Both the position numbers and the translations under genes were made by a program. The notes under the pieces were generated by a model that worked only from the letters and a program-made list of their open reading frames with translations, was not told the origin of the DNA and did no database searches. Below are positions 8,628-16,657 of a stretch of DNA of 59,533 nt, piece by piece. The DNA is from JADHLN01 sp965658435 (GTDB lineage: Bacteria; Pseudomonadota; Alphaproteobacteria; Rickettsiales; JABIRX01), in assembly GCA_965658435.1 (NCBI GenBank), contig CBFHSE010000003.1:1-59533 (forward strand). Reading direction: 5' to 3'. Within the stretch, counting starts at the first letter, position 1. Each line of letters begins with the position of its first letter.

Positions 8628-10857
8628 ATTGTAAACCTTTACAACTATCTGCTAATTTTTTACCTCTCCTAAAACTATTAGGACTAAGGCTTCTTCTAGG
8701 AGTTTCATTTTGACTATCTTTCCTCATAGGGCTAAGGCTTCTTGCACGTTTTTCACTACCTTCTTCTTTTATTGTATCTAGAAACGATTTAATTTCTGAG
8801 GGTCTTACTTCGGCTTGTTGTTGTTTGGGTGTTGCTCTGTCTGCTCTGTCTGCTCCTTCTGCTATGAGAGTTGCTTCGTCTTCTCTGTCTTGTTGTTCAC
8901 CGGGTGTTGCTCTGTTTGCTCCGGCTGCTCCTTCTGCTATGAGAGTTACTCCGTCTTGTTGTTCTTCGGCTTGTTGTTGTTTGGGTGTTGCTCTGTTTGC
9001 TCCGGCTGCTCCTTCTGCTATGAGAGTTGCTTCGTCTTGTTGTTCACCGGGTGTTGCTCTGTTTGCTTCGGCTGCTCCGGCTGCTTCGGCTGCTATGAAA
9101 GTTGCTTCGTCTTGTTGTTCACCGAGTGTTGCTCCGGCTGCTCCTTCTGCTATGAGAGTTACTCCGTCTTGTTGTTCTTCGGCTTGTTGTTGTTCGGGTG
9201 TTGCTCTGTTTGCTCCGGCTGCTCCTTCTGCTATGAGAGTTACTCCGTCTTGTTGTTCTTCGGCTTGTTGTTGTTTGGGTGTTGCTCTGTCTGCTCTGTC
9301 TGCTCCTTCTGCTATGAGAGTTGCTTCGTCTTCTCTGTCTTGTTGTTCACCGAGTGTTGCTCTGTTTGCTCCGGCTGCTCCTTCTGCTATGAGAGTTACT
9401 CCGGCTGCTCCGGCTTCTGTTCTATTTATCAATGGAGTTGGAGGTGCCATAGGTATTACCGAAATATTAAGGGTTGGATGCGGGTGTGACATTGCTGAAA
9501 TTTCTTTCTTGATCTCTATTATTTTTTTTACTATATTTTTAGTTTGCTCAGAAACAGGTTGTCTTAAAATTTCGTGTTTGACATCATTAAATTCTGGATG
9601 TTCAGACATTATAATTCCATCTATATAATGTAATACTTCTTTGTGGTGTATTGGTCCTGTGTCTAATATATTTCTGCTTGACTCAATAAGTTGTGTGAAA
9701 ATATTACTATGATTATTGTTTCCTAATTTTTTTATTTCTTCACTTAATCTATTATTTATCAATGTTTCTGCATATTTATCTAATGCATCATAAAATTCAT
9801 TTTCTTTTTCTTGAGTTGAATCTAAAGCAAGCTCAGGGAAATGACGGAGCTTAAGTAGAATTTCTTGATTATCCCTTAAAATAGCAGTTTGTTTAATTTG
9901 TTGTAGTTGATATAGAGAATGTGGAATTTGCGCTCCTAATAACATCTTCATAGCTTCAAAATTTTTACATTTTATTGCTGTATTCATTAAATCGACTGTA
10001 TCTTCTTGTCTAAAATTTTGTGTTTTTTGCAAAGTTTCTAAATATAAAGCTAGTAATATAGAATTATTGCTCTCTATTGCTCCTTTTATATCATCAATTC
10101 TAATATTTACTCTTTCGTGAAATATTTTTGCTAATAATGGATTTTCTTTTACTTCAAAAAAAATTTTTGTAATAAAGTTTCTAATTTGAGGATCCTCTAA
10201 ATCTTTATCTGTATATTGATTAAGGATTTCTCGTAACAATTCTTCTTGTTCGTTTATTGCTGCATTTTTTATTAATGATTTGCTAAAGTCTTTTAATCTT
10301 AGAAGTATAGTTCTTATTAAGCCAATATCTTTTCCCTTTGCAGCTTTAGTTAATAATTGTAATATTAATTTCTTATCTAATGACATAACATGGCCTACAA
10401 ATAGATCTTTATCATATAAATCATCCATTTTAGTATCATCCTTGTTAAGAAAGTTGATAATATCATTTCTTGAAATATCTTTTGGAGTACCATGCCTTAA
10501 ATAATTGTTTATCCTAGATAGATTAAGTGAATGCCATGGCACCCCGCCAAGCCCTGATCTTATAGTTGATTCATTTATAACAACTCCAGCTCTATCAGTT
10601 CCAGCTCTATCAGTATTTTGAGTGTTACGGGCTAAATGATTATCTGTTTTATTTCGTTGCAAAAAGAAGTTAGTATTTTCTACTTGAATATCAGTAATTT
10701 GAAGTTTTGTTGTTCTCCTCGGTCCAAAAGTTGGTGAATTATCTTGTTTGGTAATATTTTGTTTGTCATAACTAGCTATTTTTGAATATATACCTGCATT
10801 TGTGTTAGATTGTGATTCTTGTAATTTTGGTCTTGTTTGTTCTATGTTGTGTGGCAT
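8626..10857 (-). CDS. Large hydrophilic protein with Glu/Gln/Ala-rich tandem-repeat tail; candidate secreted effector
   Basis: The protein has 743 residues and is of unknown function. There is no signal peptide or membrane segment. Residues 1-130 are polar and Asn/Thr-rich. Residues 130-450 look like an alpha-helical solenoid without a clear ankyrin or TPR consensus. Residues about 488-684 consist of eight imperfect units of 19-27 residues, each starting TLIAEGA or close to it and continuing through ANRATP and EQQ. The last 60 residues are basic and Ser-rich, with SLSP twice. The start MPHNIEQ is preceded by AGGTAGGAT. An antisense frame is open across the repeats but is only a by-product of their composition. 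Tandem-repeat polar proteins in Rickettsiales-type bacteria are often secreted host-interaction factors. That is family-level inference only. Confidence 0.75.
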   Translation of the reverse strand: MPHNIEQTRPKLQESQSNTNAGIYSKIASYDKQNITKQDNSPTFGPRRTTKLQITDIQVENTNFFLQRNKTDNHLARNTQNTDRAGTDRAGVVINESTIRSGLGGVPWHSLNLSRINNYLRHGTPKDISRNDIINFLNKDDTKMDDLYDKDLFVGHVMSLDKKLILQLLTKAAKGKDIGLIRTILLRLKDFSKSLIKNAAINEQEELLREILNQYTDKDLEDPQIRNFITKIFFEVKENPLLAKIFHERVNIRIDDIKGAIESNNSILLALYLETLQKTQNFRQEDTVDLMNTAIKCKNFEAMKMLLGAQIPHSLYQLQQIKQTAILRDNQEILLKLRHFPELALDSTQEKENEFYDALDKYAETLINNRLSEEIKKLGNNNHSNIFTQLIESSRNILDTGPIHHKEVLHYIDGIIMSEHPEFNDVKHEILRQPVSEQTKNIVKKIIEIKKEISAMSHPHPTLNISVIPMAPPTPLINRTEAGAAGVTLIAEGAAGANRATLGEQQDREDEATLIAEGADRADRATPKQQQAEEQQDGVTLIAEGAAGANRATPEQQQAEEQQDGVTLIAEGAAGATLGEQQDEATFIAAEAAGAAEANRATPGEQQDEATLIAEGAAGANRATPKQQQAEEQQDGVTLIAEGAAGANRATPGEQQDREDEATLIAEGADRADRATPKQQQAEVRPSEIKSFLDTIKEEGSEKRARSLSPMRKDSQNETPRRSLSPNSFRRGKKLADSCKGLQ
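8806..9396 (-). repeat. Coding tandem-repeat array (eight units of 57-81 bp)
   Basis: Read in the coding direction the array has eight units starting TLIAEGA, with lengths of 25, 27, 27, 19, 25, 27, 25 and 22 codons. Units 7-8 repeat units 1-2 almost exactly, including the rare EQQDREDEA junction and the ADRADRATPKQQQAE variant, so a two-unit block of about 52 codons was duplicated. All length changes are multiples of three. The region is visibly richer in G and C than the sequence around it. Such arrays change copy number by slippage or unequal recombination. Confidence 0.85.
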
Positions 10858-10882
10858 ATCCTACCTATATTAAGTTATGAAT
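10858..10882 (-). promoter_or_regulatory. Leader of the repeat-protein gene, shared with a nearby pseudogene
   Basis: The roughly 25 bases just before the ATG, including the ribosome-binding site AGGTAGGAT, match the leader of the decayed gene starting at 12333 apart from one inserted base and one substitution. The retained core is CATAACT(T/A)AATATAGGTA on the reverse strand. Similarity this high in non-coding DNA suggests a common origin or shared control. Confidence 0.6.
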
Positions 10883-10892
10883 ATACAATATC

Positions 10893-10922
10893 ATAAAATT
10901 ACACTCATAAAAAGAAAAATAT
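10893..10922 (-). repeat. 30-bp direct repeat, copy 1 (promoter-proximal)
   Basis: A 30-base sequence with core TTACACTCATAAAAAGAAAA (+ strand) lies 36 nt upstream of the repeat-protein start. An identical copy lies at 11756-11785 in front of decayed coding sequence. Both are followed within about 30 nt by an AGTTATG element (+ strand reading toward the gene). It is probably part of a promoter shared by related genes. Confidence 0.65.
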
Positions 10923-11289
10923 CTGAAAATATTTGTTTTTTCTATAATAAGTAATATTTTATTATAAATTATATTGTTGAAACTTCTAATATGTAGCTAT
11001 TTATTATGTAGTTGATAAAAAATTTTTTAAATAATGATTTATTTATATATATTATATTTTCCTTATCTAACTTATATATTTGTTTTAAATTACTCTCTTA
11101 AATATTTTTACAGTTTAAATAATTTATTTTCTTAATTTGGTAATATATTTCTATTGAGAGCTAAATTCTTAATTTAGTTCCAAACTTATTTACGTTTTGA
11201 GTAATTATTGATTAATAAATTTTTTAAATATCAGATTTATTACATATAAAATGAGTATTTCTGCTAAATTTACGTAATAAATATTTTTT
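10923..11289 (-). other. AT-rich spacer, no feature seen
   Basis: This stretch is extremely AT-rich, has stops in all frames and gives no protein-like translation. I see no tRNA, convincing hairpin or repeat in it apart from the flanking elements described separately. Confidence 0.5.
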
Positions 11290-11740
11290 ATAGAAAATTT
11301 ATGTTAAGATATCCATGTCTTGAAGGTCTCTTTTCTCTCTTTTTTAAGGATTTTTTTTACATCACTTCTCCAAGTGCATTTATGAATTTTGGTACTGTTT
11401 TATATTAAGTAATATCCGGGCTTTTTGTTCTTGTTTCTATTGCGCTTTTTGGTTTTAAAATTTTTTTCTAGGCTTTTCTTTCCTAGCTCCATTAAAATGT
11501 TGCTTGTGAAGTAATCGGATTATTTTTGAGAATTGTATAGATTGTTATCTATAAGATTGCAATTCATCTTTTGATGGAGGTTTATTAGATTTTTCTTCTT
11601 CTTTATCTCTAAATCTCTTTCTACTTGATTACAAAGGATAAAACCTGTTTTGGGGTAGTGTGTTCTTAGAACCAGTGTAATTTTTGGTATTATTAGATGG
11701 TTCTATTTCTATAGTAATATCATTATTTATAAATTTGAGT
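11290..11740 (-). pseudogene. Strongly decayed coding remnant behind a copy of the 30-bp element
   Basis: Reverse-strand translation yields short protein-like runs broken by stops: DITIEIEPSNNTKNYTGSKN, then SSRKRFRDKEEEKSNKPPSK, then KPKSAIETRTKSPDIT, and finally KKSLKKREKRPSRHGY. The composition is polar, basic and Ser/Pro-rich, like the tail of the intact repeat protein. No start codon remains that opens a useful frame. The 30-bp element immediately upstream (11756-11785) suggests it once had the same promoter as the intact gene. The family is unknown. Confidence 0.45.
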
Positions 11741-11755
11741 TATGTTTAATATATA

Positions 11756-11785
11756 ATAAAATTACACTCATAAAAAGAAAAATAT
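11756..11785 (-). repeat. 30-bp direct repeat, copy 2
   Basis: This copy is identical to 10893-10922 over 30 bases. It lies upstream (reverse strand) of the decayed remnant at 11290-11740. It suggests duplication of a promoter or gene unit within the accessory zone. Confidence 0.65.
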
Positions 11786-11855
11786 TAATAAATATTTCTA
11801 GTTAACTAATATGTTTCTTAGTTTTAATTTAAAAATATATTTAAATTATTTGTTA

Positions 11856-12333
11856 CTAGGGATTTCTGCCTTGATCTTCTTTTTCTTTTAGCATATCTAA
11901 TTTTAATTCCAATTTAGAGTATGTTTAAAACCTGATTGTTATATAGATAAAGATGTATCATTTTTTAGATTACTCGGACAAAATTTACTTTTCCATTTTT
12001 GATATTCTATGTGTGTTTTGCTCTTTTTATTATGAGAGAGTGATGTATTACAATTTATAGTAGGTGGTGGTTGTTCTGGATTGCTAGTTTTGTTTAAACC
12101 AACCCTATTAGATCTAACATACATTGAGTATACTGCTGCTCTACTCCTTGCCTCAGCTAATTTTTTTGGCCCTAGTGGAGGGACAAAAATTTTATCAAGT
12201 TTTTCTTGTGAAAAATTACCAACTCTTCTATGCTTGCAGCATTATCATTTAATAAAAGAGTTGGTTTATTTGCTCTATTTGATTCTTCTAAATCTTTTCT
12301 AGTTAATGGAGTACTTGCTGCTTCTTTTCTCAT
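11856..12333 (-). pseudogene. Frameshifted gene with the same leader as the repeat-protein gene
   Basis: The ATG at 12333 opens MRKEAASTPLTRKDLEES and continues through NRANKPTLLLNDNAASIEEL. A one-base shift near 12205-12215 moves the protein-like sequence into another frame: RVGNFSQEKLDKIFVPP, then LGPKKLAEARSRAAVYSMYV, ending NLKNDTSLSI at a stop at 11939. A further shifted stretch, SKLELKLDMLKEKEDQGRNP, ends at 11856. The frames join smoothly, so this looks like a recently broken gene rather than non-coding DNA. No domain is recognised. Its leader is almost the same as that of the intact gene at 8626-10857, so both probably belonged to one family or regulon. Confidence 0.6.
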
Positions 12334-12358
12334 ATCCTTACCTATATTTAGTTATGAG
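12334..12358 (-). promoter_or_regulatory. Leader of the frameshifted gene, matching the repeat-protein leader
   Basis: The sequence just before the ATG at 12333 carries the ribosome-binding site AGGTAAGGAT and the CATAACTAAATATAGGTA core. It differs from the leader at 10858-10882 by one base insertion and one substitution. Confidence 0.6.
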
Positions 12359-12391
12359 GATAATAATCACAAAAAAAAGATGATGTAAAAT

Positions 12392-12922
12392 TTATTTTGT
12401 TTTTTGCATAAATAAAGTTAGCTCAGCAATAGTTAGCCCGAATTTTTTTAAATATGATCTGTTAATTACAACTCCGTCATTTAGTTGCCACATCCAATCG
12501 TCAAATTTAATACGAAACACTCTGCCATCAATTGTTAGATCCATCTGATATTTCCAGCTTGCGGCATTTCCTGCCACTTTTCCTGTTGCTTTATTAATAA
12601 TATCTATTGCTTCTCCTTGGTAGTTATTATTTTCTAATTTAGTTATTTTCCATATTCTTTGTTCTTTTTTGCCATCATAATAGCTAAAATCTTCGGTTAA
12701 AGTTCCTATATTACCTTCCCAAGTTCCTACCATTTTAACATCAAATTTTTTGACAATATTACCCCGCCAATCCTGAATAATTCCCCAACCATTAATTTTT
12801 CCATTAAAAAATTCTTCTAATTTTAATTGAGGTGTATGGTTTTTATATTGAGATATATTCATATTGTTACAGCTTAAAAGGATAAATAATAGATTAATTA
12901 AAATTAAATATTTAAATTTCAT
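12392..12922 (-). CDS. DUF3833 family lipoprotein
   Basis: The product is a 176-residue predicted lipoprotein. The N-terminal hydrophobic stretch ends in LLFILLSC, a good lipobox with Cys at about residue 18, so it should be diacylglyceryl-modified and membrane-anchored (Lgt is encoded at 36.4 kb). The mature part shows the DUF3833 pattern FFNGKINGWGIIQDWRGN, GTWEGNIGTLTEDFSYYDG and WKYQMDLTIDG, a lipocalin-like beta-rich fold. The function is unknown, but the family travels with FAD oxidoreductase, DUF1365 and CFA-paralogue genes. The start overlaps the MFS gene by 11 nt. It is the last gene of the compact operon before the accessory zone. Confidence 0.82.
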   Translation of the reverse strand: MKFKYLILINLLFILLSCNNMNISQYKNHTPQLKLEEFFNGKINGWGIIQDWRGNIVKKFDVKMVGTWEGNIGTLTEDFSYYDGKKEQRIWKITKLENNNYQGEAIDIINKATGKVAGNAASWKYQMDLTIDGRVFRIKFDDWMWQLNDGVVINRSYLKKFGLTIAELTLFMQKTK

Positions 12923-14156
12923 ATTGTTTTTTTTGCAAAATTAATTTTGTTAAAATAATAATGGCGGATATTTTTATAAAGCAAGGTAATAATGCATAAT
13001 AAAAATTCAATATTTTGCCAGTAGATAATAAACCTGACTTATAACCTGATTTTTCTAAAATAGGTAAAATTATTGCAGCTGAAATTCCTAAAGCTAATTT
13101 ACTGATTAAAGTTAATAATGAAAAATTAATAGCTGTATTTTCAGAGTTCTTTTTAAGTAAATCTGATAAAATCGCTGGTGGTAATATTAAATCCGCTGCA
13201 AATGCTAAGCCAGAAAAAATGCAAATAATTGCAAATTCCAGAATTTGCTTTTCTTCTAAAAAATAAGCGAAAATAAATGATAAAACAGCTAAAATCATTG
13301 CTGCTAACCAAGTTTTATATTTACCTTTTTTTGCTGCTAATTTATGCCATAGGGGCATTGCTAATATCGCGGCAATAAAATATAAGCTAAGAAATAAGCC
13401 AGAGTAATTCTCGGCATTTAATTTGTCTCTTACAAAAAACATGAATAAAATTGCTGGTATAACTGAGGCAGTTATGCTTATTAGAAATATTATGAAAAAT
13501 GATTTATGTTTTTTTAAATTTCTAAAAAATATTTTAAATTTAGCTTTTTTATTATTTTGATATTTTGTTGCTGATAATTTGTAAAAAAATAAAGAGCTAG
13601 TTAAAATAGCCAATAAGATAAAAATTATGCTATAGATTTGCATTGCAAATTTTATTTCATATTTAATCGCTAAAATAGTAGGGGTTATTGCAGCCAGTAA
13701 AAGCCCTATTAATGACATTATTTCTCTTGCTGCTGTTATTATGGTTTTTTCTTTTTTTATATTACTAAAATAGCTTCCAAGAGATTGAAAATTTATGGTA
13801 ACTATACTGTAACTTGTGGTGGTTAAAAGCAGAGATAAAAAGAACCATAATTTTATATAATTATTATTAGGAACAAATATTGAGGCAAAGCTTATGGTAA
13901 AAATAATAAAGCTAAAAAATATGGTTTTTTTATAATTGTTCCAATATTTATCGCTTATATGACCAATTATGGGGTCTTGGAAAGCATCAATAACTCTGAT
14001 AATTAACAGAGAAATACCAATAAAATTTAAAGAGAGATTATATTGAGTAGCGTAAAAATCAGGTGCAAAAATATAAAGAGGTAAATTTGCAAATGCCAAG
14101 GGTGTTGCTAAAATGCTATAGAAAAATAAGGAACTTTTAGAGATGTTTTTATTCAT
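12912..14156 (-). CDS. MFS transporter, GPH/MelB-like
   Basis: This is an inner-membrane transporter of 414 residues with about twelve hydrophobic segments. The cytoplasmic loop after helix 2 reads VIDAFQDPIIGHISDKYWN, the typical signature of the glycoside-pentoside-hexuronide (MelB-like) branch. Members of this branch occur in DUF1365/CFA-paralogue clusters, where the substrate is not established and may be lipid-related rather than sugar. It overlaps the chalcone-isomerase-like gene by 8 nt and the DUF3833 gene by 11 nt, indicating translational coupling. Confidence 0.85.
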   Translation of the reverse strand: MNKNISKSSLFFYSILATPLAFANLPLYIFAPDFYATQYNLSLNFIGISLLIIRVIDAFQDPIIGHISDKYWNNYKKTIFFSFIIFTISFASIFVPNNNYIKLWFFLSLLLTTTSYSIVTINFQSLGSYFSNIKKEKTIITAAREIMSLIGLLLAAITPTILAIKYEIKFAMQIYSIIFILLAILTSSLFFYKLSATKYQNNKKAKFKIFFRNLKKHKSFFIIFLISITASVIPAILFMFFVRDKLNAENYSGLFLSLYFIAAILAMPLWHKLAAKKGKYKTWLAAMILAVLSFIFAYFLEEKQILEFAIICIFSGLAFAADLILPPAILSDLLKKNSENTAINFSLLTLISKLALGISAAIILPILEKSGYKSGLLSTGKILNFYYALLPCFIKISAIIILTKLILQKKQYEI

Positions 14157-14664
14157 TTATCTTTAGTAAATCTTTTCTTATATTTGGTTCAATTGTATTT
14201 TCTCCAAGCCAAATATTAAAAAAATATTTGCTAAATTCAGGGTCGTTTATTTCTCCTAATTTAATTTTAGAATTGTAAAATATTGTTTTGTCTTTTGATT
14301 TTACCCCAATTAATATTTGGTTTTTCTTTATATCAGGAATAATTTTTGCTAATTTATTCTGCCATGAATTTATTTTTTGTTGATTTGTAAAATTTTGTCT
14401 TATTATTAATTTAATCGAGCTTTCTATTATTTTTTCTTTGTTAATATCTTTGTTATATTTTAATTTAAGAGCCATTTCATTTTCATTATATTTGTTATTA
14501 AAAAGATAGATATCATAGATTTTCCACATGAGAAATTTAAATTCTGATTGTGAAGAAAATTGAAAATCAGGGTGGTTTTTTTTTGCTAATAGAGGAAGAT
14601 TTTCATTAGCATTTAGGGATAAAGAAAAAAATATAAAAACGCTGCTTAAAAATTTCTTAAGCAT
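14149..14664 (-). CDS. Chalcone isomerase-like protein, exported
   Basis: The protein has 171 residues. A signal peptide (MLKKFLSSVFIFFSLSLNAN) suggests periplasmic location. The mature sequence shows the bacterial chalcone-isomerase-like pattern FKFLMWKIYDIYLFNNKY followed by MALKLKYNKDI and an Ile/Lys-rich helical segment. In plants related folds bind fatty acids, and bacterial members appear in lipid-modification clusters. No enzymatic activity is implied by the sequence alone. It overlaps the CFA-paralogue gene by 8 nt upstream and the MFS gene by 8 nt downstream. The family assignment rests on motif pattern and context. Confidence 0.7.
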   Translation of the reverse strand: MLKKFLSSVFIFFSLSLNANENLPLLAKKNHPDFQFSSQSEFKFLMWKIYDIYLFNNKYNENEMALKLKYNKDINKEKIIESSIKLIIRQNFTNQQKINSWQNKLAKIIPDIKKNQILIGVKSKDKTIFYNSKIKLGEINDPEFSKYFFNIWLGENTIEPNIRKDLLKINE

Positions 14665-15817
14665 GATTTAATTCAATTTGCATGACATTTATTCTTTGTG
14701 ATTCAAAACCTGCTATGCAGCTTGCAAGATATAATTCCCATAATTTAATAAAAGAATTATCAAAACCTAATTTTTTAATTTCAGCTTGTTTGTTTTGAAA
14801 GTTAATTAGCCACTCTCTAAGAGTTTTGGCATAATCTTGTCCGAAATAATAAGGTGTTTTACATTCTAAGCCTGATTTTTTAGCTGCTTGCGTGAAAAGA
14901 TTTTCAGTGGGTAACATGCCGCCAGGAAAAATAAAGCTACGAATTAAATCTCCTGATTTATTGTATTTTTTGAAATATTTTTCATCTATTGTAATGGTTT
15001 GTATAATTGCTTTTCCTGATTGATTGAGCAGTTCTTTTATTTTAGAGAAATAGGTTTGCCAATATTTTTTGCCAACAGCTTCAAACATTTCAATAGAAAT
15101 TATATAATCATATTTGCTTTTTTGAATGCGATAATCTTCAAGGCTAATTTCTGCTTTATTATTTAAGCGAGATTTAGCAAATTTATGTTGTTCTTCAGAA
15201 AGTGTTATAGCCTTTATATCATAAGAACCTGTATTAAGAGCCGCTTCTGCAAAGCCTCCCCAGCCACATCCTATCTCAAGGATTCTACCTGATTTTTTTG
15301 GTAATTTAGCTAAAATATTTTGATATTTATTTTTTTGAGCTAATTCAAGTGAGTCATTGCTATTTTTATAGATGGCTGCAGAGTATGTTAAAGATTTATC
15401 AAGCCATAATTTGTAAAAATTATTACCTAAATCATAATGAGCTAAAATATTTTTTTTGCTTCCTTTAAGGCTGTTTAATTTTAATAAATATTTAAGGCGA
15501 TTAGCAAGGCTTTGAAATTTGCTGCCAAAAATATATTTATTGAGAATTTCTTCATTTTTTAAACATAAATTTAATAATGATGTTAAATCTTCGGTTTCAA
15601 TTGATCCATCTTGGTATATTTCTGCAAAACCAACATCTCCTTTATAAATGAGTTTTTTGATTGCTTGCCAGTTATTTAATTTAAATTTAATGGGCTCTTT
15701 ATTTTTGGAGTTGCCAAAAATATAGCTTTTTCCTTCAGGGCTTATGAAATTAAGAGAGCCATTTTCTATTTTTTCTAATGATTTAAAAAATGAATTAGAA
15801 ATTCTGTTTTGTAGCAT
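14657..15817 (-). CDS. Cyclopropane-fatty-acyl-phospholipid synthase family methyltransferase (non-canonical paralogue)
   Basis: This is a SAM-dependent methyltransferase of 386 residues expected to act on double bonds of membrane acyl chains. The lipid-side motif is HYDLGNNFYKLWLDKSLTYS (residues 127-146). The SAM-binding motif is ILEIGCGWGGFAE (179-191). Compared with E. coli Cfa as I know it, the bicarbonate-site Cys139 is replaced by Ala147 (YSAAIY) and His266 by Gln273 (IIQTITID), while the Glu of MFEAVG (E246) is kept. This pattern fits the paralogue family that accompanies FAD oxidoreductase and DUF1365 genes, including the UfaM-type methylases of furan fatty-acid synthesis, better than true cyclopropane synthase. 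It lies 57 nt after DUF1365 and overlaps the next gene. Confidence 0.88.
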   Translation of the reverse strand: MLQNRISNSFFKSLEKIENGSLNFISPEGKSYIFGNSKNKEPIKFKLNNWQAIKKLIYKGDVGFAEIYQDGSIETEDLTSLLNLCLKNEEILNKYIFGSKFQSLANRLKYLLKLNSLKGSKKNILAHYDLGNNFYKLWLDKSLTYSAAIYKNSNDSLELAQKNKYQNILAKLPKKSGRILEIGCGWGGFAEAALNTGSYDIKAITLSEEQHKFAKSRLNNKAEISLEDYRIQKSKYDYIISIEMFEAVGKKYWQTYFSKIKELLNQSGKAIIQTITIDEKYFKKYNKSGDLIRSFIFPGGMLPTENLFTQAAKKSGLECKTPYYFGQDYAKTLREWLINFQNKQAEIKKLGFDNSFIKLWELYLASCIAGFESQRINVMQIELNHA

Positions 15818-15874
15818 GATATTCCCTTAAATTTTAGTTATTATCTATAGTTGAATTTTAATTAAAAGTAATTT

Positions 15875-16657
15875 TTAATTCTTGCTGAATCTTTTTTTTA
15901 GTTGCTTCGGTTTTTTGTGATATTTTACGGATTTACTAACTAATTTAAGAGCTTGAAAATGGATCATAAAGACGGTTTTTATATTAATTAGGGGGTGTTT
16001 TAAAAATAAAATAAGTAGGTTTTTATTATTAAAATCTATTAACCTACCTTTTAATGAGGTGATTAGTAATTTTTCATTTTTGGAGTTATAATAATCTATT
16101 TCTATATTTAAGATGTTTTTTACATTATTAAAATTAAAGCGAAATTTATAATATCCCTCTCTTTTAAAAAAAGGCGAAACATGAAATAATTTTTTTGTTT
16201 CTAAGCATTTATTTATCGTTATTTCTGATTTGTCTGAATTGTAGCTTAGATATGAATGGGTTTCGCCAAATGTGTTGTTCACTTCTGAAATTACTGCTCT
16301 TAAATTATGATTATTATCAAGACATAACCAAAAACTTACCGGGTTAAATACATAGCCAAAAATTCTTGGCATAGTAATTAATGTGATGTTTTGGCATATA
16401 TTTTCAAGTTGATTTTCTTTTAAAATATCCTGATGCCATTTACTGCAATCATTGTTTTTTCGGTCACCATGATCCTTGTCGTAAAAGCTAAATAATGCGA
16501 ATTTATTGCGAGAAAAAATTAAATTATTTGCTAAATTTTTTATTTCTTTTAGAGATAGGGCTAAATAGTAAATTGAATAGTTAAATTTATTTATTTTAGG
16601 ACTCAATCTTTTATGAAAGATTTTTCCTATTAATAATTTATGTGTTTTAGGCTGCAT
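15875..16657 (-). CDS. DUF1365 family protein
   Basis: This 260-residue protein of unknown biochemical function is a steady neighbour of CFA-paralogue and FAD oxidoreductase genes. Typical DUF1365 features are LLIGKIFHKRLSPKINKFNY near the start, FYDKDHGDR, RIFGYVFNPVSFWLCL and EVNNTFGETHSYL. The start is placed at the ATG at 16657, which overlaps the FAD gene end by 11 nt (ATGCAGCCTAA). A longer frame from 16708 would add 17 unconserved residues inside that gene. It probably acts in the same lipid modification as its neighbours (inference from context). Confidence 0.85.
   Translation of the reverse strand: MQPKTHKLLIGKIFHKRLSPKINKFNYSIYYLALSLKEIKNLANNLIFSRNKFALFSFYDKDHGDRKNNDCSKWHQDILKENQLENICQNITLITMPRIFGYVFNPVSFWLCLDNNHNLRAVISEVNNTFGETHSYLSYNSDKSEITINKCLETKKLFHVSPFFKREGYYKFRFNFNNVKNILNIEIDYYNSKNEKLLITSLKGRLIDFNNKNLLILFLKHPLINIKTVFMIHFQALKLVSKSVKYHKKPKQLKKRFSKN

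Noticed and set aside
8815..9628. Two long forward frames rich in Cys/Ser or Ala/Ser/Pro opposite the repeat-protein gene
   Set aside because: They are produced by the repetitive composition of the reverse-strand repeats, which keeps all frames free of stops. They have no ribosome-binding site and biased, non-protein-like composition.
12081..12302. 73-codon forward frame
   Set aside because: It is antisense to the frameshifted reverse gene at 11856-12333 and its sequence has no protein-like pattern.
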